From positions 1-9,248 of the forward strand of contig DBAV01000141.1 in assembly GCA_002291875.1 (NCBI GenBank): 9,248 bases of DNA. Direction: 5' to 3'. The notes below the pieces were generated by a model. That model was not told where the DNA came from and searched no databases. It saw nothing but the letters and a program-made list of their open reading frames with translations. Of the stretch, positions 1 through 5,491 are shown piece by piece. The stretch's first letter is position 1. Every line of letters starts with the position of its first letter. The DNA is from Hyphomonadaceae bacterium UBA1001. GTDB lineage: Bacteria > Pseudomonadota > Alphaproteobacteria > Caulobacterales > Aquidulcibacteraceae. Both the position numbers and the translations under genes were made by a program.

Positions 1-180
1 GGGCTTCCAAGCCCGGTATCGCAGTAATGTCCGCGCCTGGAAGCGCGGGCTCCGGGGGCAACAGGAGCCCGCGCTTCCAAGCCCGGACCGAAAACTGCCG
101 CGCGTGGAAGCGCGGGCTCCGGGGGCAAAAGGAGCCCGGGCTTCCAAGCCCGGATCGCAAACTACCGCGCCTGGAAGCGC
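1..180. repeat. Tandem array of ~67-bp hairpin-forming units
   Basis: Three copies of a CCGCGCSTGGAAGCGC block start at 31, 98 and 165 (period 67), and three copies of GSGCTTCCAAGCCCGG start at 1, 71 and 138 (periods 70 and 67). Between them lies a long dyad. In unit one, GGAAGCGCGGGCTCC (39-53) pairs perfectly with GGAGCCCGCGCTTCC (64-78) around a 10-base loop. In unit two, the arms 106-120 and 131-145 pair with one mismatch. GGGCTT-CC-AAGCCC at 1-14 and 138-151 is a second, small dyad. The third unit breaks off at 180, and the array continues past the left edge. It lies 39 bases beyond the stop codon of the secreted-protein gene, so on the minus strand it could act as its terminator. It could also be a REP-like dispersed element. 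The repeats themselves are plain in the sequence; the function is inferred. Confidence 0.85.
39..78. terminator. Perfect 15-bp stem-loop in repeat unit 1, possible terminator
   Basis: A perfect inverted repeat with 15-base arms (39-53 and 64-78) flanks the 10-base loop GGGGGCAACA. A near-identical hairpin with one mismatch follows at 106-145. The stems are very GC-rich and no T-tract follows on either strand, so intrinsic termination is possible but not demonstrated. Protection of the mRNA 3' end, or a repeat-family role, would fit equally well. Confidence 0.4.
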
Positions 181-218
181 GCGCCGGAGTGGCGAACGCC
201 GGCGCGGCCTTCAGCTGG

Positions 219-980
219 TCAGGAAGCAGCCGCCGGGGACGCCGAGCCCAGCGTCACGGTCGCCCCCGGAGCGGTCACCAGGCAAGCCAGCGCCCCGGCA
301 CGCCAGTTGTCGCGCGGCGCCGCCAGTAGCGTTTCGCGCGCCTGCAGGATTTCCTGGCGCACGGCAGCCTCGGCGCGATTGCGCTGGGCGCCGACCTCGA
401 TCGCCTGACGCAGCCAGGCATTGCCGGCCGTGACCATCTTGGGCGTCAGATGCGGGCCAGAACCGCCCGACGACACGCCCTCGGCGTCGCTGTCGCGCGC
501 GATATAGGCCGTGCACAGCCCGGCGCGCTGATAGGGATCGGCGGGCAGGCGGTCGATGGCCGCCTGGATCTGGGTGGCGCTGAAAAGGGCCGGATTGCCG
601 ATGCAGCCGCGCGCGGCGGTGTTGATGGCCGCGCGGTCGCCAGCCTCGGCGAACGCCCGTCCGCGCCCCGCAATGGCGGCGTCGGTGGCCTCCTGGGTGC
701 CGTGCTGCAGCAGCAGAGGCGTGCGATAGCCCCGGAACGAGGTCAGCAGCACGTCCACCATCTGCACGCTGTCGCTGTCATTGGCGCCGGCGAAGGCATT
801 GATCAGGATGTTGGTCGCCGCCGCGCACGTCAGGTCGTCCGCCGCGGCGGTCGGCACCGTCACCGGCGCCACCGCGACCCCCGTGAGGGCCAGCGCCGCC
901 GCCACCGTCCGCGCCAACACCTTGCGGGTTGATCCCGTGCGCGCCGCGACCGTCTCCGTCCCCATTGCCTTGCGGGTCAT
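219..980 (-). CDS. Secreted four-cysteine protein of unknown function
   Basis: I do not recognise this family. The start at 978-980 is chosen because AAGGGAG ends 6 bases before it. The ATG at 984-986, two codons upstream, would touch the same ribosome-binding site directly and is less likely. The product is 253 aa. The N-terminus carries basic residues, then a hydrophobic stretch (about residues 22-44, TVAAALALTGVAVAPV), and ends in TAAA-DD, a good signal peptidase I site, so export to the periplasm or beyond is expected. The mature part has exactly four cysteines (about 52, 126, 156 and 233), enough for two disulfides, and is rich in alanine and helix-forming segments. It ends in an Ala/Ser/Pro tail. 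It lies downstream of the RES/Xre module on the same strand, behind a 174-base gap with its own promoter candidate, so it is probably transcribed separately. A Rap1a/Tai-like periplasmic immunity protein (small, secreted, Cys-paired) was considered, but no specific motif supports it. Confidence 0.75.
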   Translation of the reverse strand: MTRKAMGTETVAARTGSTRKVLARTVAAALALTGVAVAPVTVPTAAADDLTCAAATNILINAFAGANDSDSVQMVDVLLTSFRGYRTPLLLQHGTQEATDAAIAGRGRAFAEAGDRAAINTAARGCIGNPALFSATQIQAAIDRLPADPYQRAGLCTAYIARDSDAEGVSSGGSGPHLTPKMVTAGNAWLRQAIEVGAQRNRAEAAVRQEILQARETLLAAPRDNWRAGALACLVTAPGATVTLGSASPAAAS

Positions 981-1032
981 GCCCATCTCCCTTGTTCCGC
1001 GCGGCTGTCCCTGCGCGCGGCCTGTCGGCGGT

Positions 1033-1060
1033 GTTGTCTCACACCGGTTTCAGGCGTCAA
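1033..1060 (-). promoter_or_regulatory. Candidate promoter of the secreted-protein gene
   Basis: On the minus strand TTGACG (1060-1055) matches the -35 consensus in 5 of 6 positions. After 16 bases comes GACAAC (1038-1033), a weak -10. It would give a leader of about 45 bases before the ATG at 980. A dyad CGGTGT-N6-ACACCG (1029-1046) covers the -10 and could be an operator. The -35 is good and the -10 is poor. Confidence 0.4.
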
Positions 1061-1100
1061 TCGGGATCGATCGCGGCACAGGCGCGGCAGGAACGGGTTG

Positions 1101-1122
1101 AACGGCGGGAAATCACGCCGTT
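1101..1122 (-). terminator. Inverted repeat after the RES toxin gene, possible terminator or operator
   Basis: AACGGCG (1101-1107) and CGCCGTT (1116-1122) form perfect 7-base arms around an 8-base loop, about 33 bases beyond the toxin stop codon in the direction of transcription. There is no T-tract. The loop and right arm contain GGAAATCACG, which resembles the repeated motif upstream of the antitoxin, so it could be a regulator-binding site instead of, or as well as, a terminator. Confidence 0.4.
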
Positions 1123-1154
1123 TGCGCCGCCCTGACCGGCGCACCCCTCAATGG

Positions 1155-1724
1155 TCAGGGTGGCGACCAGTCCTCCCACCGCACCGGCTGGCCACCCGAT
1201 CGCCCGGTCGGCGTGATTGCCCCCGCGGCCAGCCTCTCGGTGAAGATCACCATGTTCTGCCCAGGCCACCGCGCACTCGGCACCAGAAGTCCGTCAAAGC
1301 CGAGAAACTGCGCCGCGTCCGCGATCGGTTGCGTGGTCGCGTAATCGCGTCCCTGCCACCTTGCGGCATCCACCCCCAGCGTCGCCAAAGCCGCCACATC
1401 TGCAAACCTCAGCGTGGCCCGCGCCTCGACGTCGAGTGCGTGCAGCATCCAGCGTGACTGGGACGGAAAGACCGGCTGAAGCGAAAGAAAGGCGTGCACT
1501 TCCGCAACCGCTCCGGCCGGCTCGAGCGCGGTGTACAAGACTTCGAAACCGCCATCGCACCATCGACTGTGCGAGGCCCGCCCAACACACGGATCGCGAC
1601 CTTCGGGCACCACCCGCCAGACCGTCCCGGCCCACGGCGTGCGCGCCAGCGCATCCACTGCGTCCAGCAAAGCAAGGTTTCGGGCCGGTCGATCGCCCGA
1701 AGGGCTGCCCCTGGGACCGGTCAG
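1155..1724 (-). CDS. RES-domain toxin (NAD+-consuming, type II TA)
   Basis: RES toxins fold like ADP-ribosyltransferases and deplete cellular NAD+ when not held by their Xre-type antitoxin. From a start at 1724 the protein has 189 aa. The defining residues are in order: Arg37 in GTVWRVV, then a GR..HSRW segment (about 48-55), Tyr64 in VLYTALE, Glu75 in AVAEVHAFL, and Ser150 in GLLVPSAR with the usual following W.GQN..IF. The start is uncertain. The frame stays open upstream to a GTG at 1841, but those 39 codons lie inside the antitoxin gene and read as arginine-rich shadow. No ATG lies near the family's normal N-terminus. The best coupled choice is CTG at 1724-1722, which shares TG with the antitoxin TGA; ATT at 1730, TTG at 1670 and GTG at 1658 are alternatives. 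None has a clear Shine-Dalgarno sequence, so translation is probably coupled to the antitoxin, which would keep toxin output low. Family assignment is firm; the start is not. Confidence 0.85.
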   Translation of the reverse strand: MTGPRGSPSGDRPARNLALLDAVDALARTPWAGTVWRVVPEGRDPCVGRASHSRWCDGGFEVLYTALEPAGAVAEVHAFLSLQPVFPSQSRWMLHALDVEARATLRFADVAALATLGVDAARWQGRDYATTQPIADAAQFLGFDGLLVPSARWPGQNMVIFTERLAAGAITPTGRSGGQPVRWEDWSPP

Positions 1725-2059
1725 GAGAATGCGCCCGCGTCGATGCCGTCGATCACCGCCAGCACCTCGGCCGTGCGTCCTTCGCGGACAAGGTCGATGG
1801 CCCGCGCGCCCGCCAGCATGGCATGAGGCGCGTGCAGCCACAGCCGGGTTTCTGCGGGCGTGTAGAAATCACCCAGTCGCTCGACCACGAATCTCAGGTC
1901 AGCGATCATGGTCTGGGTTCGAACATCGGGATTGGCCTTGCCGCTCGACCAGCGCGAGACGGTGGGCGGCGACACCCCGACAATGTTGGCAATGTCCTTG
2001 CCCTGCAGCGCGGCATCGCTGCGCAGGCAGTCGAGGATTCGGGCGACGGCGGTCGACAT
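1721..2059 (-). CDS. Xre/MbcA/ParS-type antitoxin of the RES toxin
   Basis: This 112-aa protein neutralises the RES toxin and, as usual for the class, probably represses its own promoter. Residues 21-45 form a helix-turn-helix (DIANIVGVSPPTVSRWSSG and following). Residues about 52-112 match the C-terminal toxin-binding (MbcA/ParS/Xre, formerly DUF2384) domain: VVERLGDFYTPAETRLWL, then HAML.GARAIDLVREGR and a helical end that would cover the toxin active site. The ATG at 2059-2057 has a perfect AGGAGG seven bases upstream (2072-2067 on the minus strand), in contrast to the toxin with none, matching the expected excess of antitoxin. The gene is the first of the pair and its stop overlaps the proposed toxin start. 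Upstream lies a repeat/dyad cluster (2120-2152) that is the likely operator. Confidence 0.87.
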   Translation of the reverse strand: MSTAVARILDCLRSDAALQGKDIANIVGVSPPTVSRWSSGKANPDVRTQTMIADLRFVVERLGDFYTPAETRLWLHAPHAMLAGARAIDLVREGRTAEVLAVIDGIDAGAFS

Positions 2060-2066
2060 GCTCGCG

Positions 2067-2072
2067 CCTCCT
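2067..2072 (-). promoter_or_regulatory. Strong ribosome-binding site of the antitoxin gene
   Basis: The plus strand reads CCTCCT, giving a consensus AGGAGG on the minus strand with a 7-base spacer to the ATG at 2059. It fixes the antitoxin start and contrasts with the toxin, which has no visible site. Confidence 0.8.
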
Positions 2073-2119
2073 GGCGCCTGGGCAGGGGCCCCTGCCGAGG
2101 CCCTGCAGATTGCGACGGA

Positions 2120-2152
2120 ATTTCACGAAATCAAGACCGCGAAATCACGACC
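2120..2152 (-). promoter_or_regulatory. Operator-like repeats upstream of the antitoxin
   Basis: On the plus strand CGAAATCAAGACC (2126-2138) and CGAAATCACGACC (2140-2152) are direct repeats of 13 bases with one mismatch and a 14-base period. The first copy overlaps a perfect dyad ATTTC-AC-GAAAT (2120-2131). The block is about 60-95 bases upstream of the antitoxin ATG, is AT-richer than its surroundings, and sits where an autoregulating Xre antitoxin would bind. A TTGATT at 2134-2129 on the minus strand could be a -35, but no convincing -10 follows. The repeats are visible; binding is inferred. Confidence 0.55.
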
Positions 2153-2191
2153 GTTGCGCCGCCCTGCCGCCCAGCACCCGGGCCCGCGCCG

Positions 2192-3577
2192 TCAGAACGC
2201 GCGGCGGGCGACGATGTGGACCCGGTCCATCGTGCCGTCGCCATTGGCCTCGAGTTCGCGTGCGGCGCGGCGGTATTCCAGGCCCAGGTCCAGGGTCGGC
2301 ACCGGCGTCCAGAACACGTTGCCGAACGCGCTCCACGCCTGGCTGGTGACCAGCGGGCCGGTCAGCGCGATCGGATTGTCACCCATCAGGAAGGCCCCGC
2401 CCACGGTCGAACGCAGGTCGCGCGTCCAGAAGTGGCGATAGGACACCGCGCCCGAATACACGCTGATCGGCTGGAACTCGAGCGGCGACACCCGATAGGC
2501 GGCATCGTCCACGGTGTTCAGCGCCAGATAGCGCCCGATCCCGCGCCCGCCATTCACCGTCACGCGCAGGTCGTCGGTGGGGCCGACCCTGACCTTGGTG
2601 GCCAGCGAGACACCCCAGCCCAGATCGTCGACCTCGGTCAGGCCCTCGACGATGCGCAGCTCGCGCACCAGGCCCGCCACGCTGACGCTGACCGCCTCGC
2701 CGAGATCGGCATTCCAGCGCACCACCAGGTCCGGCAGGCGCGAGTCGTCCATTGCCATCTGCACGCCGGCCAGGTTGCGCACCTCGGTCTCGGGCGCCTC
2801 GAGGGCGACGACCAACCCGTTGTCAAAGCTGTAGCGCACCAGCGGCTGGCGCACGAACACCGTGCCCTCGGTGATGCCGATGAAATCGGCTGTCTCGGGC
2901 ATCATGGCGGTGTTCTGGAAGGTGCTCCAGTCCTGGCCGACCAGCCAGCCACCATGGGTCACGAACGCGCGCCGCACGGCAAAATTGTAGGCGTTGGTGG
3001 TGCGGGTCGAGCCCTGCATCCCCGGCGCGGACTGAAAGTCGCCCTCGAAATAGGCGCCCAGCGTGTCCCCGCCCACCGGGGTGGACGTGGTCAGGGTGAT
3101 ACGGGTCTGCTTGACGTGGGCATCCAGATAGGTGCCCTCGGTGACGCCATTGGTGGGAATGGCCGAGGGCAGGTGAAAGTCGCGGCCCAGGCTGGATCCG
3201 TCCACCTCGCCATCGTTGAAGCGCGAATAGAGTGCCTCGGCCTTGATCGCGCCGCCGATGCGGACCTCGGTATTACCGACGCGCAGCCCGGCGGCGCGGG
3301 CGGGGGCGGGCGCGGTTGCGGACGGGGTGGGCTGAGTGCCGCGCAGGCCCTCGGGCCGGGTGGCGCTCTCGTTGCGGGCGGCAGCGACCTCGGCCCGCAG
3401 CGCTGCCAGTTCGGCCTCCAGCGCGCGCAGCCGCTCGTCGGTGTCGGCAGCGCTCCGGGCCGGGGGATTGCGGCTCTGGGCCTGTGCGGCCGGCACCAGC
3501 GCGGCCGTCACGGCGGCCAGCGCCAGACACGATGCTGCCAGACGCGGCGTGGCAGAGACGGGGAGGTGACGGGTCAA
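2192..3577 (-). CDS. DcaP-like outer-membrane porin
   Basis: This 461-aa protein should be an outer-membrane beta-barrel channel for small, probably anionic, solutes, like DcaP of Acinetobacter; the substrate here is unknown. A signal peptide (residues 1-34) ends in PAAQAQ. Next comes a heptad-like coiled coil (about 46-68, DERLRALEAELAALRAEVAAAR), a feature of DcaP-type trimers, then a Pro/Ala linker (about 70-94). The barrel follows from residue 95 (LRVGNTEVRIGGAIKAEALYS), with alternating strands and short turns such as the FVTHGGWLVGQDWSTF segment. The chain ends in ARRAF, the terminal Phe used by the BAM machinery. The start codon is TTG at 3577-3575, with GGAG six bases upstream; a stop codon upstream and no other in-frame start leave little choice. 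It is divergent from rpsU and followed after 132 bases by the antitoxin. Motifs seen fit the DcaP family; I infer the assignment from architecture and strand pattern. Confidence 0.85.
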   Translation of the reverse strand: MTRHLPVSATPRLAASCLALAAVTAALVPAAQAQSRNPPARSAADTDERLRALEAELAALRAEVAAARNESATRPEGLRGTQPTPSATAPAPARAAGLRVGNTEVRIGGAIKAEALYSRFNDGEVDGSSLGRDFHLPSAIPTNGVTEGTYLDAHVKQTRITLTTSTPVGGDTLGAYFEGDFQSAPGMQGSTRTTNAYNFAVRRAFVTHGGWLVGQDWSTFQNTAMMPETADFIGITEGTVFVRQPLVRYSFDNGLVVALEAPETEVRNLAGVQMAMDDSRLPDLVVRWNADLGEAVSVSVAGLVRELRIVEGLTEVDDLGWGVSLATKVRVGPTDDLRVTVNGGRGIGRYLALNTVDDAAYRVSPLEFQPISVYSGAVSYRHFWTRDLRSTVGGAFLMGDNPIALTGPLVTSQAWSAFGNVFWTPVPTLDLGLEYRRAARELEANGDGTMDRVHIVARRAF

Positions 3578-3648
3578 GGCGGGCTCCGGCGGGCGCGTGA
3601 AGACGCCTCCGGGGTCTCACGGAATTGTTAAGCGGGGGTTGCGGGCCG

Positions 3649-3684
3649 CGGTAACTGCCCGTTCACCGCCCCGCCCGTTTACCG
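3649..3684. promoter_or_regulatory. Repeat cluster upstream of the porin, possible operator
   Basis: GCCCGTTCACCG (3657-3668) and GCCCGTTTACCG (3673-3684) are direct repeats with one mismatch and a 16-base period. CGGTAAC (3649-3655) is an inverted partner, giving a CGGTAA ... TTACCG dyad across the block. It lies about 70-105 bases upstream of the porin start. Arrays of this kind often bind a repressor or activator, but the protein cannot be named from the sequence. Confidence 0.4.
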
Positions 3685-3773
3685 GCCCGCCGTCCGCGCG
3701 GTGTGATCGCGCACCGTGCAGCGTGGACATGCCCGATGCACTGGTGTATGGACACGCCCGACCGGTTCCGTCC

Positions 3774-3836
3774 TGCGGGACCGCAACCCCAACAGGCTGG
3801 GTGCGTTGGTCGGGGCTGCCCCGACGCGGCAGCGCA
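3774..3836 (+). promoter_or_regulatory. Hairpins in the rpsU leader
   Basis: TGCGG-GA-CCGCA (3774-3785) is a small hairpin. GTCGGGG-CTG-CCCCGAC (3809-3825) is a perfect 7-bp stem with a 3-base loop, and TGCG (3802-3805) with CGCA (3833-3836) could extend it through internal loops. The structure ends 34 bases before the rpsU start. It could be a 5'-UTR control element, including feedback by S21, or an attenuator; there is no T-tract after it. The pairing is visible and the role is a guess. Confidence 0.4.
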
Positions 3837-3870
3837 TCCGACGCAGGCCCAGAACTACAGGACGGCTCGC

Positions 3871-4089
3871 TTGGTACAGATTTTCGTGCGCGACAACAAC
3901 GTCGATCAGGCCCTCAAGGCGCTCAAGAAGAAGATGCAGCGCGAGGGAACCTTCCGGGAAATGAAGCGCCGCGGCCACTATGAAAAGCCGTCCGAGCGCC
4001 GCGCCCGCGAAAAGGCCGAAGCTGTCCGTCGCGCCCGCAAGCTGGCCCGCAAGCGCGCCCAGCGCGAAGGCTTGATCCCGCGCAAGTAA
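3871..4089 (+). CDS. rpsU: 30S ribosomal protein S21
   Basis: S21 is a small basic protein of the 30S subunit that sits near the anti-Shine-Dalgarno end of 16S rRNA and helps mRNA selection at initiation. The 72-aa product begins MVQIFVRDNNVDQALKALKK and continues with a REMKRRGHYEKPSERR core and a lysine/arginine-rich helix, ending REGLIPRK; length and sequence are typical of alphaproteobacterial S21. The start is TTG at 3871, with AGGA (3859-3862) eight bases upstream. The frame is open back to a GTG at 3703, but those 56 extra codons encode unrelated sequence and are excluded. rsmD begins 22 bases after the stop with no terminator between, so the two probably share an mRNA. The leader contains hairpins. 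A rare start codon on a highly expressed ribosomal gene is notable. Confidence 0.95.
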   Translation: MVQIFVRDNNVDQALKALKKKMQREGTFREMKRRGHYEKPSERRAREKAEAVRRARKLARKRAQREGLIPRK

Positions 4090-4111
4090 GCCACCGCGCA
4101 GGGCACGCGTC

Positions 4112-4723
4112 ATGCGCATCGTCTCGGGGCGCTGGCGCGGCCGCGCCCTAACCGCGCCGCACGGCACCGATACGCGCCCCACTTCGGATCGCGCGCGCGA
4201 AGCGATCTTCAACATCCTGGACCATGCCTCCTGGTCACCCGGCGTCACCGACGCGCGGGTGCTCGACGCGTTCGCGGGCTCGGGCGCCCTGGGGTTCGAG
4301 GCCCTCTCGCGCGGGGCGGCCTTCTGCCTGTTCGTCGAGACCGACGAAGCGGCGCGCGGCGCCATCCGCGCCAATGTCGAGGCCACCCAGGCTTTTGGCA
4401 TCACCCGCGTGCACCGCCGCGACGCCACCGACCTGGGGAGACGCCCGGCCGGCGTCGGGCCCGCGTTCGACCTGGTGTTCCTCGATCCGCCCTATCGGCG
4501 CGGGCTGGGCGAGCGATGCCTCGCGGCCCTGGTGGAGGGTGGCTGGCTGGCGCCGGGCGCACTGGCGGTGTTTGAGCACGCCGCCGACGAGGATCCCGTG
4601 CCCGGGCCGTCTTGGTTCGAGCATGACCGGCGGACATGGGGGGCGGCGACGGTGCGCTTCCTGACGCTGCGCGCGGCGTCGGAAACCGGCCCTATGGGTG
4701 ACAGTGTGGTTACGGATGTGTGA
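4112..4723 (+). CDS. rsmD: 16S rRNA (guanine(966)-N(2))-methyltransferase RsmD
   Basis: RsmD uses S-adenosylmethionine to methylate N2 of G966 in 16S rRNA of the small subunit. The 203-aa protein starts MRIVSGRWRGRAL as the family does, followed by the RPTSDRAREAIFNIL segment (22-36) that helps grip RNA. The SAM site is DAFAGSGALGFEALSRG (52-68) with acidic E76 at the end of the next strand. The catalytic N-methyltransferase motif DPPY is at 125-128 in FDLVFLDPPYRRG. Length is about normal for the family, with a slightly longer C-terminus (SETGPMGDSVVTDV). It follows rpsU by 22 bases, linking ribosome protein and rRNA modification in one transcript. The ATG has only a weak purine stretch upstream (CAGGG), so translation may be coupled to rpsU. 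Assignment is confident. Confidence 0.93.
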   Translation: MRIVSGRWRGRALTAPHGTDTRPTSDRAREAIFNILDHASWSPGVTDARVLDAFAGSGALGFEALSRGAAFCLFVETDEAARGAIRANVEATQAFGITRVHRRDATDLGRRPAGVGPAFDLVFLDPPYRRGLGERCLAALVEGGWLAPGALAVFEHAADEDPVPGPSWFEHDRRTWGAATVRFLTLRAASETGPMGDSVVTDV

Positions 4724-4787
4724 CGCCTCCGGAAACCACACGCGTCCACTCTCGACACCGGAATCCGCGCGTCCCATACGCTGCGGG

Positions 4788-5483
4788 ATGACTGGCACGG
4801 GCGAGCCGGCGTCGGGCGTGATCGCCACGGATGTCGACGGCACACTGACCTGGACCGACAGCCTGGCCCTGTTTGCCCGGCTGTTCGCGCTGCCGGCCGC
4901 ACGCCGGCCCGACCCTGCACGCCTGGGCATGGCGCGCGCCGCCTTCGTGGCCGAGGGCGGGCCCCTGCGCGACCGCATCAAGGCCGGCTGGTGGGCGTGG
5001 GGCTTTGCCGGCATGACCGACAATACCTATCGCGCACGCGCTGAATGGTTCGGCATCCACGTCATGCCGCGCCTGGTGCGCGCCGATGCCCGCACGGCCC
5101 TGCGCCAGCGGCAGGCCGAGGGCGTGCGCATCATCCCCATCAGCGCCAGCTGCGAGGAATGGATGCTGGCCTGGGCCCGCACCGAGGGGCTGGGCGAGCT
5201 GGTCATCGCCACCCGCCTGGAACGGGTGTGCGGGCGTCTCAGCGGGCGCCTGATCGGGCGCAATTGCCGCGGCCGCGAAAAGGTGCGCCGATGGACCGAC
5301 CTGATGGGCCCGGCGGGCCCGGACGAGGCGTGGGGTGACACCAGCGGTGACCTGCCGCTGCTGGACATCGCCGCCATCGGCCGCTGGCGCCCGTTCCGCG
5401 AACAGCCCTTTCGCGACGAGCGGGACGCCATCCTGGCCACCATTGCGGGCGAGGCCCGCGCCGCCTTTCCCGAACCGTCCTGA
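4788..5483 (+). CDS. HAD-superfamily (subfamily IB-type) phosphatase
   Basis: All four HAD motifs are present in the 231-aa product, so it should be a Mg2+-dependent phosphohydrolase; the substrate is unknown. Motif I is ATDVDGTLT with nucleophile Asp15 and Asp17. A helical cap follows (about 25-90). Motif II is the Ser at 119 in IPISAS. Motif III is Lys165 in GREKV. Motif IV is WGDTSGDLPLL with Asp184 and Asp188. The layout (helical cap between motifs I and II, GDTSGD) matches phosphoserine-phosphatase-like IB enzymes. The start is uncertain. The ATG at 4788 places motif I at the usual distance but has little ribosome-binding sequence. In-frame starts at 4716 (ATG, overlapping the rsmD end) and 4698 would add 24 or 30 residues with no recognisable sequence. 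It follows rsmD by 64 bases and may share its transcript. Its stop is 8 bases from that of the convergent hydrolase. Confidence 0.82.
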   Translation: MTGTGEPASGVIATDVDGTLTWTDSLALFARLFALPAARRPDPARLGMARAAFVAEGGPLRDRIKAGWWAWGFAGMTDNTYRARAEWFGIHVMPRLVRADARTALRQRQAEGVRIIPISASCEEWMLAWARTEGLGELVIATRLERVCGRLSGRLIGRNCRGREKVRRWTDLMGPAGPDEAWGDTSGDLPLLDIAAIGRWRPFREQPFRDERDAILATIAGEARAAFPEPS

Positions 5484-5491
5484 CCCCGGCC

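Larger units (their letters stand above)
3578..3870. other. Divergent intergenic region between the porin gene and rpsU
   Basis: These 293 bases separate two divergent TTG-start genes and must carry both promoters. The porin-proximal half (3649-3684) has a cluster of repeats listed separately. The rpsU-proximal half (about 3774-3836) has two hairpins. I see no convincing -35/-10 pair. CGCTTAACAAT near 3625-3635 on the minus strand is a possible weak -10 for the porin. No protein-coding stretch is supported. Confidence 0.6.

Noticed and set aside
1..180. A CRISPR array at the left edge
   Set aside because: The repeated block covers nearly the whole 67-base unit including the hairpin loop, and the linkers are short and similar to each other, not unique spacers. 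No cas gene is present.
450..932. A 160-codon plus-strand frame opposite the secreted-protein gene
   Set aside because: The minus-strand gene has a signal peptide, a ribosome-binding site and ordered cysteines; the plus-strand frame has none of these.
1725..1841. N-terminal extension of the RES toxin from GTG 1841
   Set aside because: The 39 added codons lie inside the antitoxin coding sequence and give an arginine-rich stretch with no family similarity.
1361..3631. A 756-codon open frame on the plus strand
   Set aside because: It lies antisense to the toxin, antitoxin and porin, which have clear families. Its product is Arg/His/Gly/Ala-rich without domain order, as GC-rich antisense frames usually are.
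3703..3870. 56-codon N-terminal extension of S21 from GTG 3703
   Set aside because: S21 proteins begin at the MVQ-type N-terminus. The TTG at 3871 has a ribosome-binding site, and the extension includes leader hairpins.
4235..5023. A 262-codon minus-strand frame across rsmD and the HAD gene
   Set aside because: It crosses the junction of two confident plus-strand genes on the other strand and has no recognisable domain.
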